Of a stretch of DNA of 64,000 bases, positions 50,830-62,639 are shown in pieces; position 1 is the stretch's first letter, and each line of letters begins with the position of its first letter. Under the pieces are notes generated by a model. That model searched no databases and was not told the DNA's origin. It worked only from the letters and a program-made list of their open reading frames with translations. The position numbers were made by a program, and so were the translations under genes. The DNA is taken from NCBI GenBank assembly GCA_016748015.1, contig JAAOMT010000470.1, forward strand, positions 1 to 64,000. The letters run 5' to 3'. Source of the stretch: Geosiphon pyriformis (lineage: Eukaryota > Glomeromycota > Glomeromycetes > Archaeosporales > Geosiphonaceae).

Positions 50830-52980
50830 TTTTGTTAAGTAACAACATTGAAAATCAATTGTTTAAGAATAAATTTCATAATAATCTGGTAAAAAAAGAA
50901 GCTTTTTTAAGTTTAAATATTAACTTTATCTTATTAGTTTACTAAAAAAACAAAAAAACAATACTAAATTCTAATGATTATAATTGATTAGTATAAAATA
51001 ATACAACAATAATATTGATACTACAACAAAATTATATTTTTGTGTTTTATAATAAAAACTCAATAGATAGAACTTTAAATAAGAAAATCTTTAAAGACTA
51101 ATAACTAATTTTATTACTAAAATCAATTTATTTAAAACTTACTTTGCTTTTAATATTAAATTACAAACACTAAATATTATGATTTTATCTTACTAAATTT
51201 ATTTATAATATTTGGTATTTATTATAATATTATAAAATTTACAAAGACAAAACATTCAAAAAACTCATAATATAATAACTATTAAAATATCAAAAAAAAT
51301 ATTTGTTTTTTAAAAGAGTATTATATTAATATTTTTAAGAAAATTTAAAAATTCCAGAAAAAATATTTGTAGTTAAAAGTAATTTTTTCTACTATATACA
51401 TATTAAAATTAATTATTATTTAGACAAAACAGCTAATACTAAAAAATCTAAAAAGTAAATTTACCAAAACTTACTATTATATTCAATTATAACTATCAAA
51501 AAAGCAATTATAGAAACTTTTTTTTTATTGATAAAGAAATTAAAATATATACATAAAACAATTATTTACAACTTAAAAAAAATTGCAACATTAAAACTCT
51601 TTCTAAAAAATCTGAATCAAACAAAAAAAAATATTCAACAATAGTATAAGCAAAAAAAACTGCAATTTATTATTAACAAAAAATCAAAATTTCTATTATT
51701 AACAATACTATTATATTACCAAACTTTAAAAAAATAAAATACTACTTAATTAATTTACTAAATTATAGCTTAAAACTCTAAAGACTTCTAAAAAAATTTA
51801 TTTTTAGAATTTTAACAGAAATTTCTGGATTAAATTATTAAAAAAATATATAATCTTATTTGAAAATCTTATTTTTGTAACAAATATTACTTTTTAAAAT
51901 ATTTTTATTTGAAAACAACAATTACTAACTAAATCAACAATTACTTTTTTAAAAAAAATATTATTATTCAAATTACTTATAGCAATTAACAAAAAAAAAC
52001 AACTAATATTAAATTCAATTAAACAATTAAATATACTGTTTCCAATCTTTTTTTTATTAACAACCAAACAACTCTTTATTATTTTTGTTATAATTTACAG
52101 AAATATTGCTAAATTAGAAAAATTTTCAGATAAAAAAATATTTATATATAAATTATTAAGGCAAAAAAACAATTATGACAAATAATTAAAATAATACTAA
52201 AATAATTTAAGTTCTATTTTTTTTAATTAAAACTGTAAATTCATGATACCAAAATTTTAATGAAAAACCAATTGATTTTGCTGTCTTTAAATTCGCTTTT
52301 TTACAATATTTTTGTAATTTAAATACTTTAATAAAACTATAAAATTAATTTAATATAATAAAACAAAAAAATCATAAAACTATAATCACTTATTTCAGAC
52401 AATTTAACCAAATTCTTTACCAAATTTAGGCTATTAAAGAAGTCTACTATATATTTAGCCAAATTTTAAATTAATTTATTAAAAAACTAAGAAGCAGTAT
52501 TTTTAGTTTATTAAATTTTATTATTTCAGAAGTTTATAGAATATAATAATACCTGTTTGTAACTTTGAATTATTAGAACAAAAAGCAAATTACATTTAAG
52601 TTATTAATTTGGCTATAAATAGAACCTTTAATATTAATACAAAGTTTATTCAATTAAGTAAAAAAATATCTTAAAAAATTGAAAAATTCTTTGCAAAAAT
52701 TCAGAATATATCAATTTTTAAATTATTAAAAAAATAGTAATAGTTCAAAGTATTAATAACAATAATAATACTAATAGCAACAACAATCTTAGAAACAAAA
52801 TTTTTATAATTGCTACTAGTGCCAAAAATCTGGTTATATTGCAAAAAATTACTATAAGCAAATATCAGATTAGAATTGTAAAAATTAATATTAGTAATAA
52901 TTATAATATTCACAATTAACAAAATATTAATACTTTTTATCTTAATATTAACAACCACAATACTTATCTTAAACTCTACA
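50830..52980 (+). pseudogene. Ty3/gypsy-type gag relic with decayed CCHC knuckle
   Basis: A + strand sequence of gag composition, ending in a clear knuckle remnant at 52811-52852: Cys, Tyr, stop, Cys, QKSG, Tyr (for His), IAKN, Tyr (for Cys). Spacing is exactly C-x2-C-x4-H-x4-C, and each lost residue is explained by one C-to-T or G-to-A change. The upstream poly-Asn segment (52745-52790) matches the linker seen at 40.2 kb. No frame is intact. Confidence 0.5.
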
Positions 52981-53049
52981 AAATTATTATTAATATTCTT
53001 AAATAATAATGCAATTTCAATTTAGTATTAAGTTTCACAATATAATAAT

Positions 53050-54070
53050 TCAAGATCTCAAATTATTAATTATAATTAAGAATAGTAAAACAATAATAAA
53101 AATCAAATTCAATCCACAATAGTATTACTTCGAAATATAAGTTTAAAATTGAGAAGAACTTGGCTTTTTTTAGGGCATTTAGCATGTTGTTAATTTTTAA
53201 TAAAGAGTATATATCTCTAATTATTATACTGTTAAGTTGACTATAATTTATAGAAAGTTGAATTTTTCTATTTTTTTTTACCAAAACAACAAATAAGACT
53301 CAAAAGCTTCTTAATAATTAAATAAAACTATTATTGAACATTTATTGAATCTTTTTTTTAATAAATTGATAATTGACAGATAAGACTTAGTATATTTATT
53401 AATATTTTGTAAAGCATTTTCTGTGCAAATTTAATATTATACAATGTTGGTTTTTTCCAGATCATTATTGTTTTTAAGAAAAATATCAATATATTTTGTA
53501 ATTAACTATTTTAGTTGTCTTTATTATTGTAATTCTAAAAAACTTATGTTAATTTGAGAAAGTTTTTTTTTCAATAATATAATAGTTTTTAATAGTAAAA
53601 ATAATATTTGAATTTAAAAGTAGTATATGTCTTACTATTTTAATAAAATTAAAAACAATTTAAGAGGTTTTATTTTAAAAATTATTATTATATATAATCT
53701 TAATTTCTAATCTATTTAATAAAATAATAGAATAATTGTTAAAATTATAAAATATAACCTGAAACTTTTTTATTTTCTTAAGAATATAAATATTTAGTAT
53801 TAAGATATTATGTTTTTTGTAAATCTGTTTATTGGATTTAAAACTTTATTTTGTAATAATAGGTTTTAAGCAAGTGTAATTTCATAATATTCTCTAAAAA
53901 ATAAGATAATAATTGGTTGTAAAAGTTAAAAAATCTGGTGAAATTTATTCTGTATACTAAAAACTATGTTTATTGGAACTGTAAATTGTCTATTTAAATC
54001 AAAATTTTGGGGTTTTTTTACTTTTGTCTAATTATTTTCTGTTGTTAACTTATTGTAAGTTTAATAAAAT
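53050..54070 (-). pseudogene. Ty3/gypsy protease-reverse transcriptase relic
   Basis: The minus-strand segment 53066-53284 shows VKKNRKIQLSINYSQLN, then RDIYSLLKIN, MLNALKKAKFFSILNL, which follows the start of Ty3/gypsy reverse transcriptase (canonical VxKKDGxxRxCxDYRxLN, YPLPxIDDLLDxL, FSxLDL). Before it (53285-53400), KKKIQ, MFNNSFIRLLRSF fits the preceding linker. The catalytic YxDD part is absent because the sequence breaks near 53050 against the oppositely oriented gag relic. The likely protease region up to 54070 is unassignable. Confidence 0.6.
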
Positions 54071-54169
54071 TTAAGTTATTTTTGTTGTATTTTAAACAAT
54101 ATTTTTTTAATTATTATAATAAATATAAATAATTATTTATATAATAAAAAATAAAATAAATTTGGATAA

Positions 54170-55295
54170 TTAAATGACAAAAAAAAAGATAATTAAAAAT
54201 AATAAAAATAATAAAAGAAAAAATTCAATTAAAAAGTAAATTAAATTTGTAAAAATTAATAATCTCAAAATTATAACTGTTGATTTTTTCTGAAAAATTT
54301 AAAACTTAAATATATAAATATGTTTAAAATAAAAAATTAAACAAATATTTAAATAAAAAATTGTTAAATAAAATAAAAACAAATAGTTTTTTTAATTTAT
54401 ATAACTTTATATAAGTTTAAATTACTGGTTATATATAAAAAATGTGTAAATAATATTTTTGTTACATATTTTAAGTTTTAATTAATTTATATTTAATTAA
54501 TACATAAAAATAACATTATTAAATTTGTTTTATATTTACAAATTAAAATATATAAGCTTTTATTTATTAAGTTTAAATTAATATAAAGTTACATATATAT
54601 ATATAAAATAATAATAAAAATATATTTAATACTGGTTTGATTTTTTTTAATTTTAAAACTTACAATTATTTTTACTTTAAAATAATAAAACGAATTTTAT
54701 TCAATATTAAAATATATAAAACAATTATAATGTTAATTTAACAAAACAAAATAACTTAATGAATATTGCAAAATACAATAATTATTAAAAAAGCAATTAT
54801 ATTATATAGGCATATGGCAGGGGGTAAAAACTCTGATTATCGTTATAATTTAACAAAGACGAGTTTGTACTTAAATAGTAAACTTATACTGATAAATCAA
54901 AGATCTGAAACGTCATTGACACGAACCAAACATATATTAGGCCATATCTTCCCAAACCATAACAAACACGCAAAACAGCATGACGAGCGTTGAAGATATT
55001 AAACGTGAATTAGAATACGTAAAGACCCAGTATGGGAGATGCGTGGAGGAGCTGAAGGAGAAGGGTGAGAAGCTGGGTGAAAAGGAAGTTGAGTTACATG
55101 ACTTGAAGAAGAATTTGAGACAGAGGAAGTACAAGGACGAAAACGAAAAGAATTGGTGGATAGAAGATGTGCAAGAGCTAGAAAAGCAAAAAGAAAAGCT
55201 AGAAGAAGAAGTGAAGGAGCTAAAAACGAGTAAAGATAGATGGGAGGTGCAGATGCAAAAATTACAAAATACGTTGATGGAAACAACTCAGACAG
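54170..55295 (+). repeat. Inverted-duplication arm 2 (upstream region and exon 1 of gene 2)
   Basis: Reverse-complement counterpart of 22803-23815. Near the gene the match is close (two differences in 92 bases). Further upstream the two sides share word order in AT-rich DNA but with many substitutions, as expected if only the gene-proximal part is under selection. The distal limit near 54170 is approximate. Confidence 0.75.
54835..54979 (+). promoter_or_regulatory. Proximal promoter/leader of gene 2, conserved with gene 1
   Basis: 54888-54979 matches the gene 1 leader at 90 of 92 positions and includes ACGTCA at 54910-54915 and CATATATTAGG about 45-55 bases upstream of the ATG. The stretch from 54835 also matches, with G-to-A differences (GACGAG against GGCGGG). 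Confidence 0.6.
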
Positions 55296-56169
55296 GTAAC
55301 TCGGGCGTTGGGAAATGGAGTAGGATAAAAAAGTACTTTCTTTGGGGAAATAGAGTAGTGTGTACATAGGGTAGAATAGACATAGTAATGTGGTTTTCTA
55401 TACTGTGGATTTATCACTAACTGGAGTTACTTTTCTAGTTGAAATCAGCTTGGAAGATGCGCTGTCATCTATACCACCCCCCGTAAGATATTCTTCAACA
55501 GGTGTTACATCGAAGACCACTACGAAAGTCCATGGTAACCCACCGACAAGTGTACTGCTTTGGGATAACTTTCTCGAGGAAGTGAACCAATTCCGCTTCG
55601 ATCAACAACCGAGATTCGAAGAGACCGCAATTTAGCGAAAATAGAATGATGACTAATGAAGAAGATGTTCGTGATGCCTTGAATTCCAACATTTGTTTAG
55701 TGGTAAATATGCTTATGTCATCAGAAGGTTATAATTTCACAAGGCTTCAAACCCATACTCCTGGTATACCAGACTTCAATTGTTATCTTGGAAAATTATT
55801 AATCTTAGTGATCGAAGTTAAAAGAAAGCATGTGTTAGAAGATATTGGTGGAAGGAGGTTTCCCGAGTTTTATCAGGATAATGACAAGGCAAGAATGGTG
55901 GTCCAACAAATCTACAATTATATGGGAGCAAATGAGCGTAGATATGGTATTTTAACCACCTACGATAATCACTGGTTTCTACGCCGAGAGCACACAATGC
56001 TCTGGATCTCAGAAACTCTTTCACTACAATCAAAATCTCCGCCAGTGCTTAAGGCGTACGCTTATTTGGCTCGACAAGCAAAGGATAATCCTGAATCCCT
56101 TAATCCATATCGGGTGCCAGTACCAACTCATGGAAATAATAATTCACGTGTTCTTCGATCACAGTCAAA
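54980..56169 (+). CDS. Gene 2: coiled-coil / PD-(D/E)XK nuclease-like (CRN-like), runs into gap
   Basis: Exon 1 (54980-55295) encodes a 105-residue coiled coil clearly homologous to gene 1 (shared DIKRELEYVKTQYGRCVE). The intron 55296-55438 is GT-AG and in the same phase as intron 1 of gene 1. Exon 2 starts VEISLEDALSS and reads WDNFLEEVNQFRFDQQPRFE, then the frame must change by one base near 55610-55622 to continue RPQFSENRMMTNEEDV. The nuclease-like core has GIPDF (Asp at 55772-55774) and IEVKRK (Glu 55814-55816, Lys 55820-55822), followed by QQIYNYM and RYGILTTYDNHWFLRRE. This is a different PD-(D/E)XK subtype from gene 1. In related proteins a kinase often follows, but here the sequence ends in Ns. 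The frame change is either an assembly error or real inactivation. Confidence 0.65.
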
Positions 56170-57049
56170 NNNNNNNNNNNNNNNNNNNNNNNNNNNNNNN
56201 NNNNNNNNNNNNNNNNNNNNNNNNNNNNNNNNNNNNNNNNNNNNNNNNNNNNNNNNNNNNNNNNNNNNNNNNNNNNNNNNNNNNNNNNNNNNNNNNNNNN
56301 NNNNNNNNNNNNNNNNNNNNNNNNNNNNNNNNNNNNNNNNNNNNNNNNNNNNNNNNNNNNNNNNNNNNNNNNNNNNNNNNNNNNNNNNNNNNNNNNNNNN
56401 NNNNNNNNNNNNNNNNNNNNNNNNNNNNNNNNNNNNNNNNNNNNNNNNNNNNNNNNNNNNNNNNNNNNNNNNNNNNNNNNNNNNNNNNNNNNNNNNNNNN
56501 NNNNNNNNNNNNNNNNNNNNNNNNNNNNNNNNNNNNNNNNNNNNNNNNNNNNNNNNNNNNNNNNNNNNNNNNNNNNNNNNNNNNNNNNNNNNNNNNNNNN
56601 NNNNNNNNNNNNNNNNNNNNNNNNNNNNNNNNNNNNNNNNNNNNNNNNNNNNNNNNNNNNNNNNNNNNNNNNNNNNNNNNNNNNNNNNNNNNNNNNNNNN
56701 NNNNNNNNNNNNNNNNNNNNNNNNNNNNNNNNNNNNNNNNNNNNNNNNNNNNNNNNNNNNNNNNNNNNNNNNNNNNNNNNNNNNNNNNNNNNNNNNNNNN
56801 NNNNNNNNNNNNNNNNNNNNNNNNNNNNNNNNNNNNNNNNNNNNNNNNNNNNNNNNNNNNNNNNNNNNNNNNNNNNNNNNNNNNNNNNNNNNNNNNNNNN
56901 NNNNNNNNNNNNNNNNNNNNNNNNNNNNNNNNNNNNNNNNNNNNNNNNNNNNNNNNNNNNNNNNNNNNNNNNNNNNNNNNNNNNNNNNNNNNNNNNNNNN
57001 NNNNNNNNNNNNNNNNNNNNNNNNNNNNNNNNNNNNNNNNNNNNNNNNN
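56170..57049. other. Assembly gap (880 Ns)
   Basis: A run of N. It removes the 3' part of gene 2 and whatever lies before the orphan exon at 57341. Open frames drawn through it are meaningless. Confidence 1.
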
Positions 57050-57340
57050 GGTAGGTTTATTTGTTCAATCTATTTTTATTAATGTGTTTTGAGTGTGAAA
57101 GTGATCTGTTTTAGTATGAAGTTTTGTGGGCAAAGCTGAAACATAGCAGAGCTAGGTTATATGTAAACTCGTTTCAAAGAAGACAAGAAATAGTATGGGT
57201 TACAAGAGACGCTATGGGTTAATAGAGGAGCAATGGAGGGAGAATAGTTCAAATGCATTACAACGTGCATTGGGGTCATAGTACCGCTTGCGACATTGAC
57301 TAATTGGTGTTTTTCCTCCTGTTGCCGTGCATTTTTAGCA
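57050..57340. other. Gene-like base composition, no exon assigned
   Basis: About 290 bases of less AT-rich sequence immediately after the gap, with stops in every frame on the + strand. It may be intron or untranslated sequence of the gene whose last exon is at 57341-57562. A CTTTTAG-like acceptor context (CATTTTTAG) precedes that exon. Confidence 0.4.
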
Positions 57341-57562
57341 AAAGATACACAGAATGACAAACCCAATGCGGCTGCGCTCCACCAACAAAATCAGGCTTTC
57401 TTGGATGCCTTTAAAACACTGTACAAGGATCCATCGAACATAGTCGAATTATTTCAAGAATACATCAATAAGAAACACGCGTATTGGTTTGACAATCAGA
57501 CAAATCACGTACCTAATGGAACGCTCTTTCAGAGTTCTGGATACGGTATTAGCCAAAATTAA
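57341..57562 (+). CDS. Orphan 3' exon of an unknown gene
   Basis: A 73-codon segment in normal base composition, after an intron-like CATTTTTAG acceptor at 57332-57340. It reads KDTQNDKPNAAALHQQNQ, then FLDAFKTLYKDPSN, IVELFQEYINKKHAYWFDN and ends SSGYGISQN before TAA. The same frame is also open upstream from an ATG at 57296, but MTNWCFSSCC looks less coding than the rest. It has no similarity to the kinase C-terminus of gene 1. It could be the end of gene 2, if that gene has a different C-terminal module, or of a separate gene within the gap. No domain recognised. Confidence 0.45.
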   Translation, partial: KDTQNDKPNAAALHQQNQAFLDAFKTLYKDPSNIVELFQEYINKKHAYWFDNQTNHVPNGTLFQSSGYGISQN

Positions 57563-59327
57563 CAATAAAAATCAATAAAAATAAGATTTATTTGGTTTTA
57601 TTTGCTTATTAAATAATAATATAAAATTTTTTTTAATTAAAAATTTTTAAAATTAATATATAAAAAAACAATAATATTATTAATAAAATTATAAATATTA
57701 ATTTATTTAAATAAACTAATAACAAAAACAAAATTTAAAATTATGTTTTTAAAAAAATAACAATTTAATAAAACTTAAAAAAAAATAATAGTTAATAATA
57801 TTAAATATTATAAAAAAAACATAATAATAAATTATTAAAAAAACAAATTAAATACAAAATTAAAAACAAAATATTACTATATTATATCAAAATAATAAAG
57901 TAAAAAACTTAATTTTAAATAATATAAACAATAAATACTTAATAATTAAGCATATAAATTATAATTAAAAAACAATAATATATAATAATTACTTAAAATT
58001 ATATTATAAAATATAATAATTAATATATAAATATTATTACAAATAAAATTCAAATATTATCTATTATAATATAATAATAGATATTTTAAAATAAACATAA
58101 TTTATATGATTAATTGCTTAATTAATTAAAACTCTATTATATATTATTATAAACAAAATAATAATAATAATTAATATCTAATATATAATATATTTAAGTA
58201 ATTATATTTAAAATTAACAAAATAATATAATATTAAAAATACTAAAAATATTAAAAAATACTAAAAATTTTAAAAATACCAAAAATATTAATAATAATTC
58301 AGAAAATATATAAAAATAGCTAGAAATATAAAGATATTTTATATTATAAAAATAATATATATATAATAATATTATTAAAAAAACTTATAATTTGATAAAA
58401 AAACAATTAACTTAATTTAAATTATATTTACTTAATTATTTTTAATATAATTATTAATTTAATAAATCTATTTTTTAAAACCAAAAAAACTTTATAATTC
58501 CTAATTATTGTTAAAATTATTTGTTCTATTTATATTATTTTTTTAAAAAAATTAATATTAAAAAATAATATCTAAAAATTTTAGTATATTAAAACAATAG
58601 TTTATAATTATAGTTATTAATATAATATTAATTTTTTTATTTTATTTTATTTTTTTATTTTATTTTTATTGTTTATGTTATTATTGTTATTAAATTAATT
58701 ACTTGAAAAAATAAATATTAAAATTATAATATTAAGTATTATTTAATAAAAAATACAAAAATTAATGTAGAATTAATTTATTAATAATTAAATATTTATT
58801 AAAAAAATAAAATAAATTAAATATTATTTTAAAAAAATAAAATATTAAGTATTAAAAATTATTAGTATTAAAATTTTTATTTTTTATACAAAAAATCCAA
58901 ATAATATTAGAAATAATATTAAATTATAAAACATAACTTAATATATTTTTTTATAATATTTATTATTTTTTATAAGATATAATTTATAAAAAAACAAAAA
59001 TAATAAAATTAAAATTTATAAAAACAAATTATTTATAAATACTATTGAAAATACTTAAAATTATTTAACAATAATTATTTAATTAAATTAATTTTTAATT
59101 TTTACATTAATAAAAAAATACAATATTTTTTAAAAGTTAAAAAAAATTTAAAATATGCAAAAAAAAATTTTTATAAATTTTATTAATACATTAATTATTT
59201 AAAATTACATAATTTTATATTAATAATAATAAAAATAAATTAGAAAATAAAATATCATACTTAAAAAAACTTTTTATTAATATTGTTACTAAAGATTTTT
59301 GGTTTTTTTTTGAATATTATTAATATT
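57563..59327. other. AT-rich stretch, no recognisable gene
   Basis: About 1.8 kb of extreme AT content with short repeats of AATATTAAAAATACTAAAAAT type near 58230-58300. No frame or motif. Confidence 0.55.
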
Positions 59328-59905
59328 GTTCTTTTTCATTCCAAATTTCCAAAAAAAAATCATAAAGTTTTTAAAAAAAAGTTTTTATTCATTTAATACA
59401 ATAAATTTAAACTGTTTTTGCTTGATTATAAGACTATTATTAACCTTAGTATTGCTATTTTAAAGAAGTTTGTTAAAGATTTTGGCTTGAATATAAATAC
59501 TAAATCTGCATTATCAAGAAAAAAAAAGAAATGATGTCTTAAAAGATGTTGTTGATATTAAAAAAGTTTCTACTATGAGATTGTGTGGTTGTTTTTGGAG
59601 TTCAAAAGCTGATAAAACTACTAAATCTGATAATATTAATATAAAAAAGAAGTATTTGATTGAAAAAACCAGTGTTGATTATAGAAAAAAAAATGTTTTT
59701 GATAAAAAAAATATTAATCAGACTCCAAAAAGCTCATGAATCAAAACCAAGAAGACTTTAGAAAAACCATTAAGAAAAATTAATTTCTTAAGTAATAGTA
59801 ATAATAATATTTTATTAGATATTCTACCAGCTTTTTTTTTTCTTTAAAAAATTTGATTAATATTCCTATTAAAAAGTTATTTACTTTAAATATTGGTTTA
59901 AATAA
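59328..59905 (+). mobile_element. LINE-E: 5' fragment of the LINE-A/B/C subfamily
   Basis: Matches the first 0.6 kb of LINE-C closely in word order: TTCATTCCAAATTTCC, then AATACAATAAATTTAAA, GCTTGATTATAAGACTATTATT, and ORF1 pieces such as LIEKTSVDYR and KTLEKPLRKINFLS. It stops near 59905, where LINE-C continues with KKFSQKK. Retention of a 5' end without the rest is the reverse of normal LINE truncation, so the remainder was lost by later rearrangement or insertion. Confidence 0.7.
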
Positions 59906-60659
59906 AGTAAAAATTTTTACTTTTAGAGATTTATTGTTGTTAACTATTGATATTATAGCTTTATTAAGATCTAAAATAAATTTAATTTTGGTTTTCTTCT
60001 TTTTCCTTATAAAAACAGAAAAATTAATAATTAATTTATTTATATTATAATTATTATTAATTAAATTAAAAAAATAAAAGAATTTTTTTTCTGGTTAACT
60101 TGTACTCTTATATTTTAAAAATGTGTTTACTAATTTTGTTGAATTTTACTTTATTTTTAATCTTTTTAAATTTATTAAAAATAAAGTATTGCTTTACTAC
60201 AAATAAAAAAATACAAATGTCTGATATTAGTGCAAAATAAAAAGAGTATTTCCACAAAAGCTTCAAAAAAAGACACAATTAAAAATGAAAGAATATAATA
60301 AGAATTTTTTTTGAAGGATTAGTATAGTAGCAGTTATTAATAGCAATTTTAATAGAAATATTATACTATATACTAAATCTAATAACAAAGATATTTATTA
60401 GAAAAAATTATTTAATATCTGTTAAAAAGTTAGAAAAACCTTACTAAACTTAACTTTCAGATCTTTAAATAAGAAAATAGTAGTAATTTATTAAATAAGA
60501 ATTCAACATAAACTAATATACTTATTTTTACATTAAAATTAGATAATTTTTTATATTATTACTTGATCTAAAAAGCCATAAAAATTAATTATAGTATAAC
60601 TACTAAGAAGAAAATAATTTGTAATACTATATATGCTGTTAGATATATAATAGAATAGT
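59906..60659. other. AT-rich stretch, no recognisable gene
   Basis: Moderately AT-rich with a short 65-codon frame spanning the end of LINE-E (59853-60050), which is not credible as a gene. No assignment. Confidence 0.5.
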
Positions 60660-61400
60660 TAATTCTATATTAATTATTTATATAGTTAATTTGTAATAAA
60701 AATTAATTTTTTTACAAAAAAATTTTGTTTGTAAGTTCTTTAAAATAGGTATAGTTACTTTGTTGTAAAAGTCAATTTTTTACAAAAAATTTTAATTATA
60801 AGTTATTCAATAATATAAAAAAAAATAAAAAAAATAAAAAAAAGTGTTAAAAAAGTTATTTTAAATTTAGATCTAAAAGTTATTAACAGTTATTAAAATT
60901 GATAACTAATTAATTTCAAAATATTAATATAAAATAATTAATATTAAAACACAAATAATTAGGAATTTTTATGTTTTTAAAGTAAGTTTTATTGAAATTG
61001 ATTTGAAAAAAGTTGTCTAATAAAAATTAATTTTAATTAAGATATATTTTCTTAAAGAGAAAAGTTTTTCTTTTATACAACTTATTATAATACTATTCTA
61101 TTTTTTTTTTCTAATATTTTGGCAAATTAAAAATATATTTTATTAAACTATAAGTTATTTTTGTAAACTATAAATTATTTTAGTAAACTGTTAAATCTTT
61201 TATCAAATTACCAAATATTTTAGTGAATTTTGAAGTTATATAGTTTGATATATTATATTAACTAATTATTATAATTTAGTTATATTTGTATTCTGTACAA
61301 ATTAGATTATTAATTAAATAATAATTTGGATAATTTAATATAATAATATATGCTAATTAGTAATAAATATTATAAAGATAATTTTATGCTAATTAAATCT
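60660..61400 (+). repeat. Dispersed AT-rich repeat, copy 4 (LTR-like)
   Basis: Closest to copy 3 (50150-50800), with the same twin TAGTTA...TTTTTTACAAAA units and the same order of downstream words. It is followed by gag-like sequence on the same strand, supporting a 5' LTR role. Confidence 0.5.
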
Positions 61401-61439
61401 TAAATTTTAGTTAATAATATTGTTTATTTCTTTAATTAA

Positions 61440-62620
61440 GTATATTTTAAAAAAAATTTAAAATTTAAGACAATTATATTAATTAATTATTATTTTCAAT
61501 TATTTTTAGTCAACTTTTCTTTGAATTTAAAATCTTAAATAAACAAATTTATACTTAAATAAATATCTCTTAACAAATTGAAACTTTCTTAAAAACTAAA
61601 AACAAAAAAGATTATTAAACAGCATCTGTTTTTAAACTTTTTATTTTAAACACTTATTCTAATTATGAAATAAGATAAAAAAATTTTTTATTAGCTTTTT
61701 AAAAACATTCAAATTATATTAAGTTAAAAAATATAAGTCTTTTATCTTTGTTTAAAAAAAACTCTTAAGATTTAATAAAATAACTTGAAAACTTTAAAAA
61801 AGCTGTCACAGCAAACCAATATAATAATAAATACAAATTTCAAATAGTAAAAAAATATTTTCAAAAATTTTCTGCTACATAATTTATTTAAAAAACCAAT
61901 AATACAACTGCTCAACAAATAATTTAATAGTTATTTAAAAATACCAGACAAAATACAACTTTTTTATGATTAAATTTAAAGAAAAATTTTGTATTATAAT
62001 ATTGATATTCAAATAGAAAATAAAATTAAAAAAAAGTACAAGTTTATAAAAAAAGTGTTATTGAATATGCTAAAACAATTAAAATATTAATAAAACAGAT
62101 TAACTTAAAAAAAATCAAATAGAAAAACAGAAAATATATTCATTTATAAAAGGATTAAAAACAAACTTATTCTGTGTTATATAATCTTTTTTTATTATTA
62201 AAGATAAATTTATCTTGAATTCAACAATAAAAATAGCACAAAAAATTAAAGACAATTAATAAATATATTTAGAAAACATTATTTTTTTTCTTAATAACTG
62301 CTTTAATCTTTGTTTTTTTTTCTTAATTGGTCTTTGTATTATTTACTACTTATGTTCAAGATCCAAGTAAACAATTAATAAATAGATTAACAACAAATTT
62401 GTTTAACTTTTAAAACTATTAACTAAAACAGTCAAAAAAAATAAAAAATCTTAAAAACTTTAATATTAATTTCGTTATAATTAGTTACAGCAGTTTTAAT
62501 ATAACTCAAAACCCAAAAAACAAGGTTTTTTTGTTTCTTATTAATGTGAAAATACTGGCTATTTAGCGCAAAATTGTAATAATTTTTTAATATTTCTTTT
62601 AATTTTAAAAAATAATTAAC
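61440..62620 (+). pseudogene. Ty3/gypsy-type gag relic
   Basis: A + strand Lys/Asn/Ile-rich sequence ending with a knuckle remnant at about 62544-62578: Cys, ENTG, Tyr (for His), LAQN, Cys, with the first Cys lost. The position relative to the LTR-like repeat parallels that at 50.1-52.9 kb, so these are probably two copies of one family. Confidence 0.45.
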
Positions 62621-62639
62621 CAAACAATAAAACTAATAA

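Noticed and set aside
54999-55367. 122-codon Ser/Pro/Phe-rich frame opposite gene 2 exon 1, and the similar frame opposite gene 1 at 22850-23113
   Set aside because: Both are antisense shadows of the coiled-coil exon; conservation follows the coding strand.
55646-57092. Long frames running through the N block
   Set aside because: The Ns are an assembly gap; only the part up to 56169 is real sequence.
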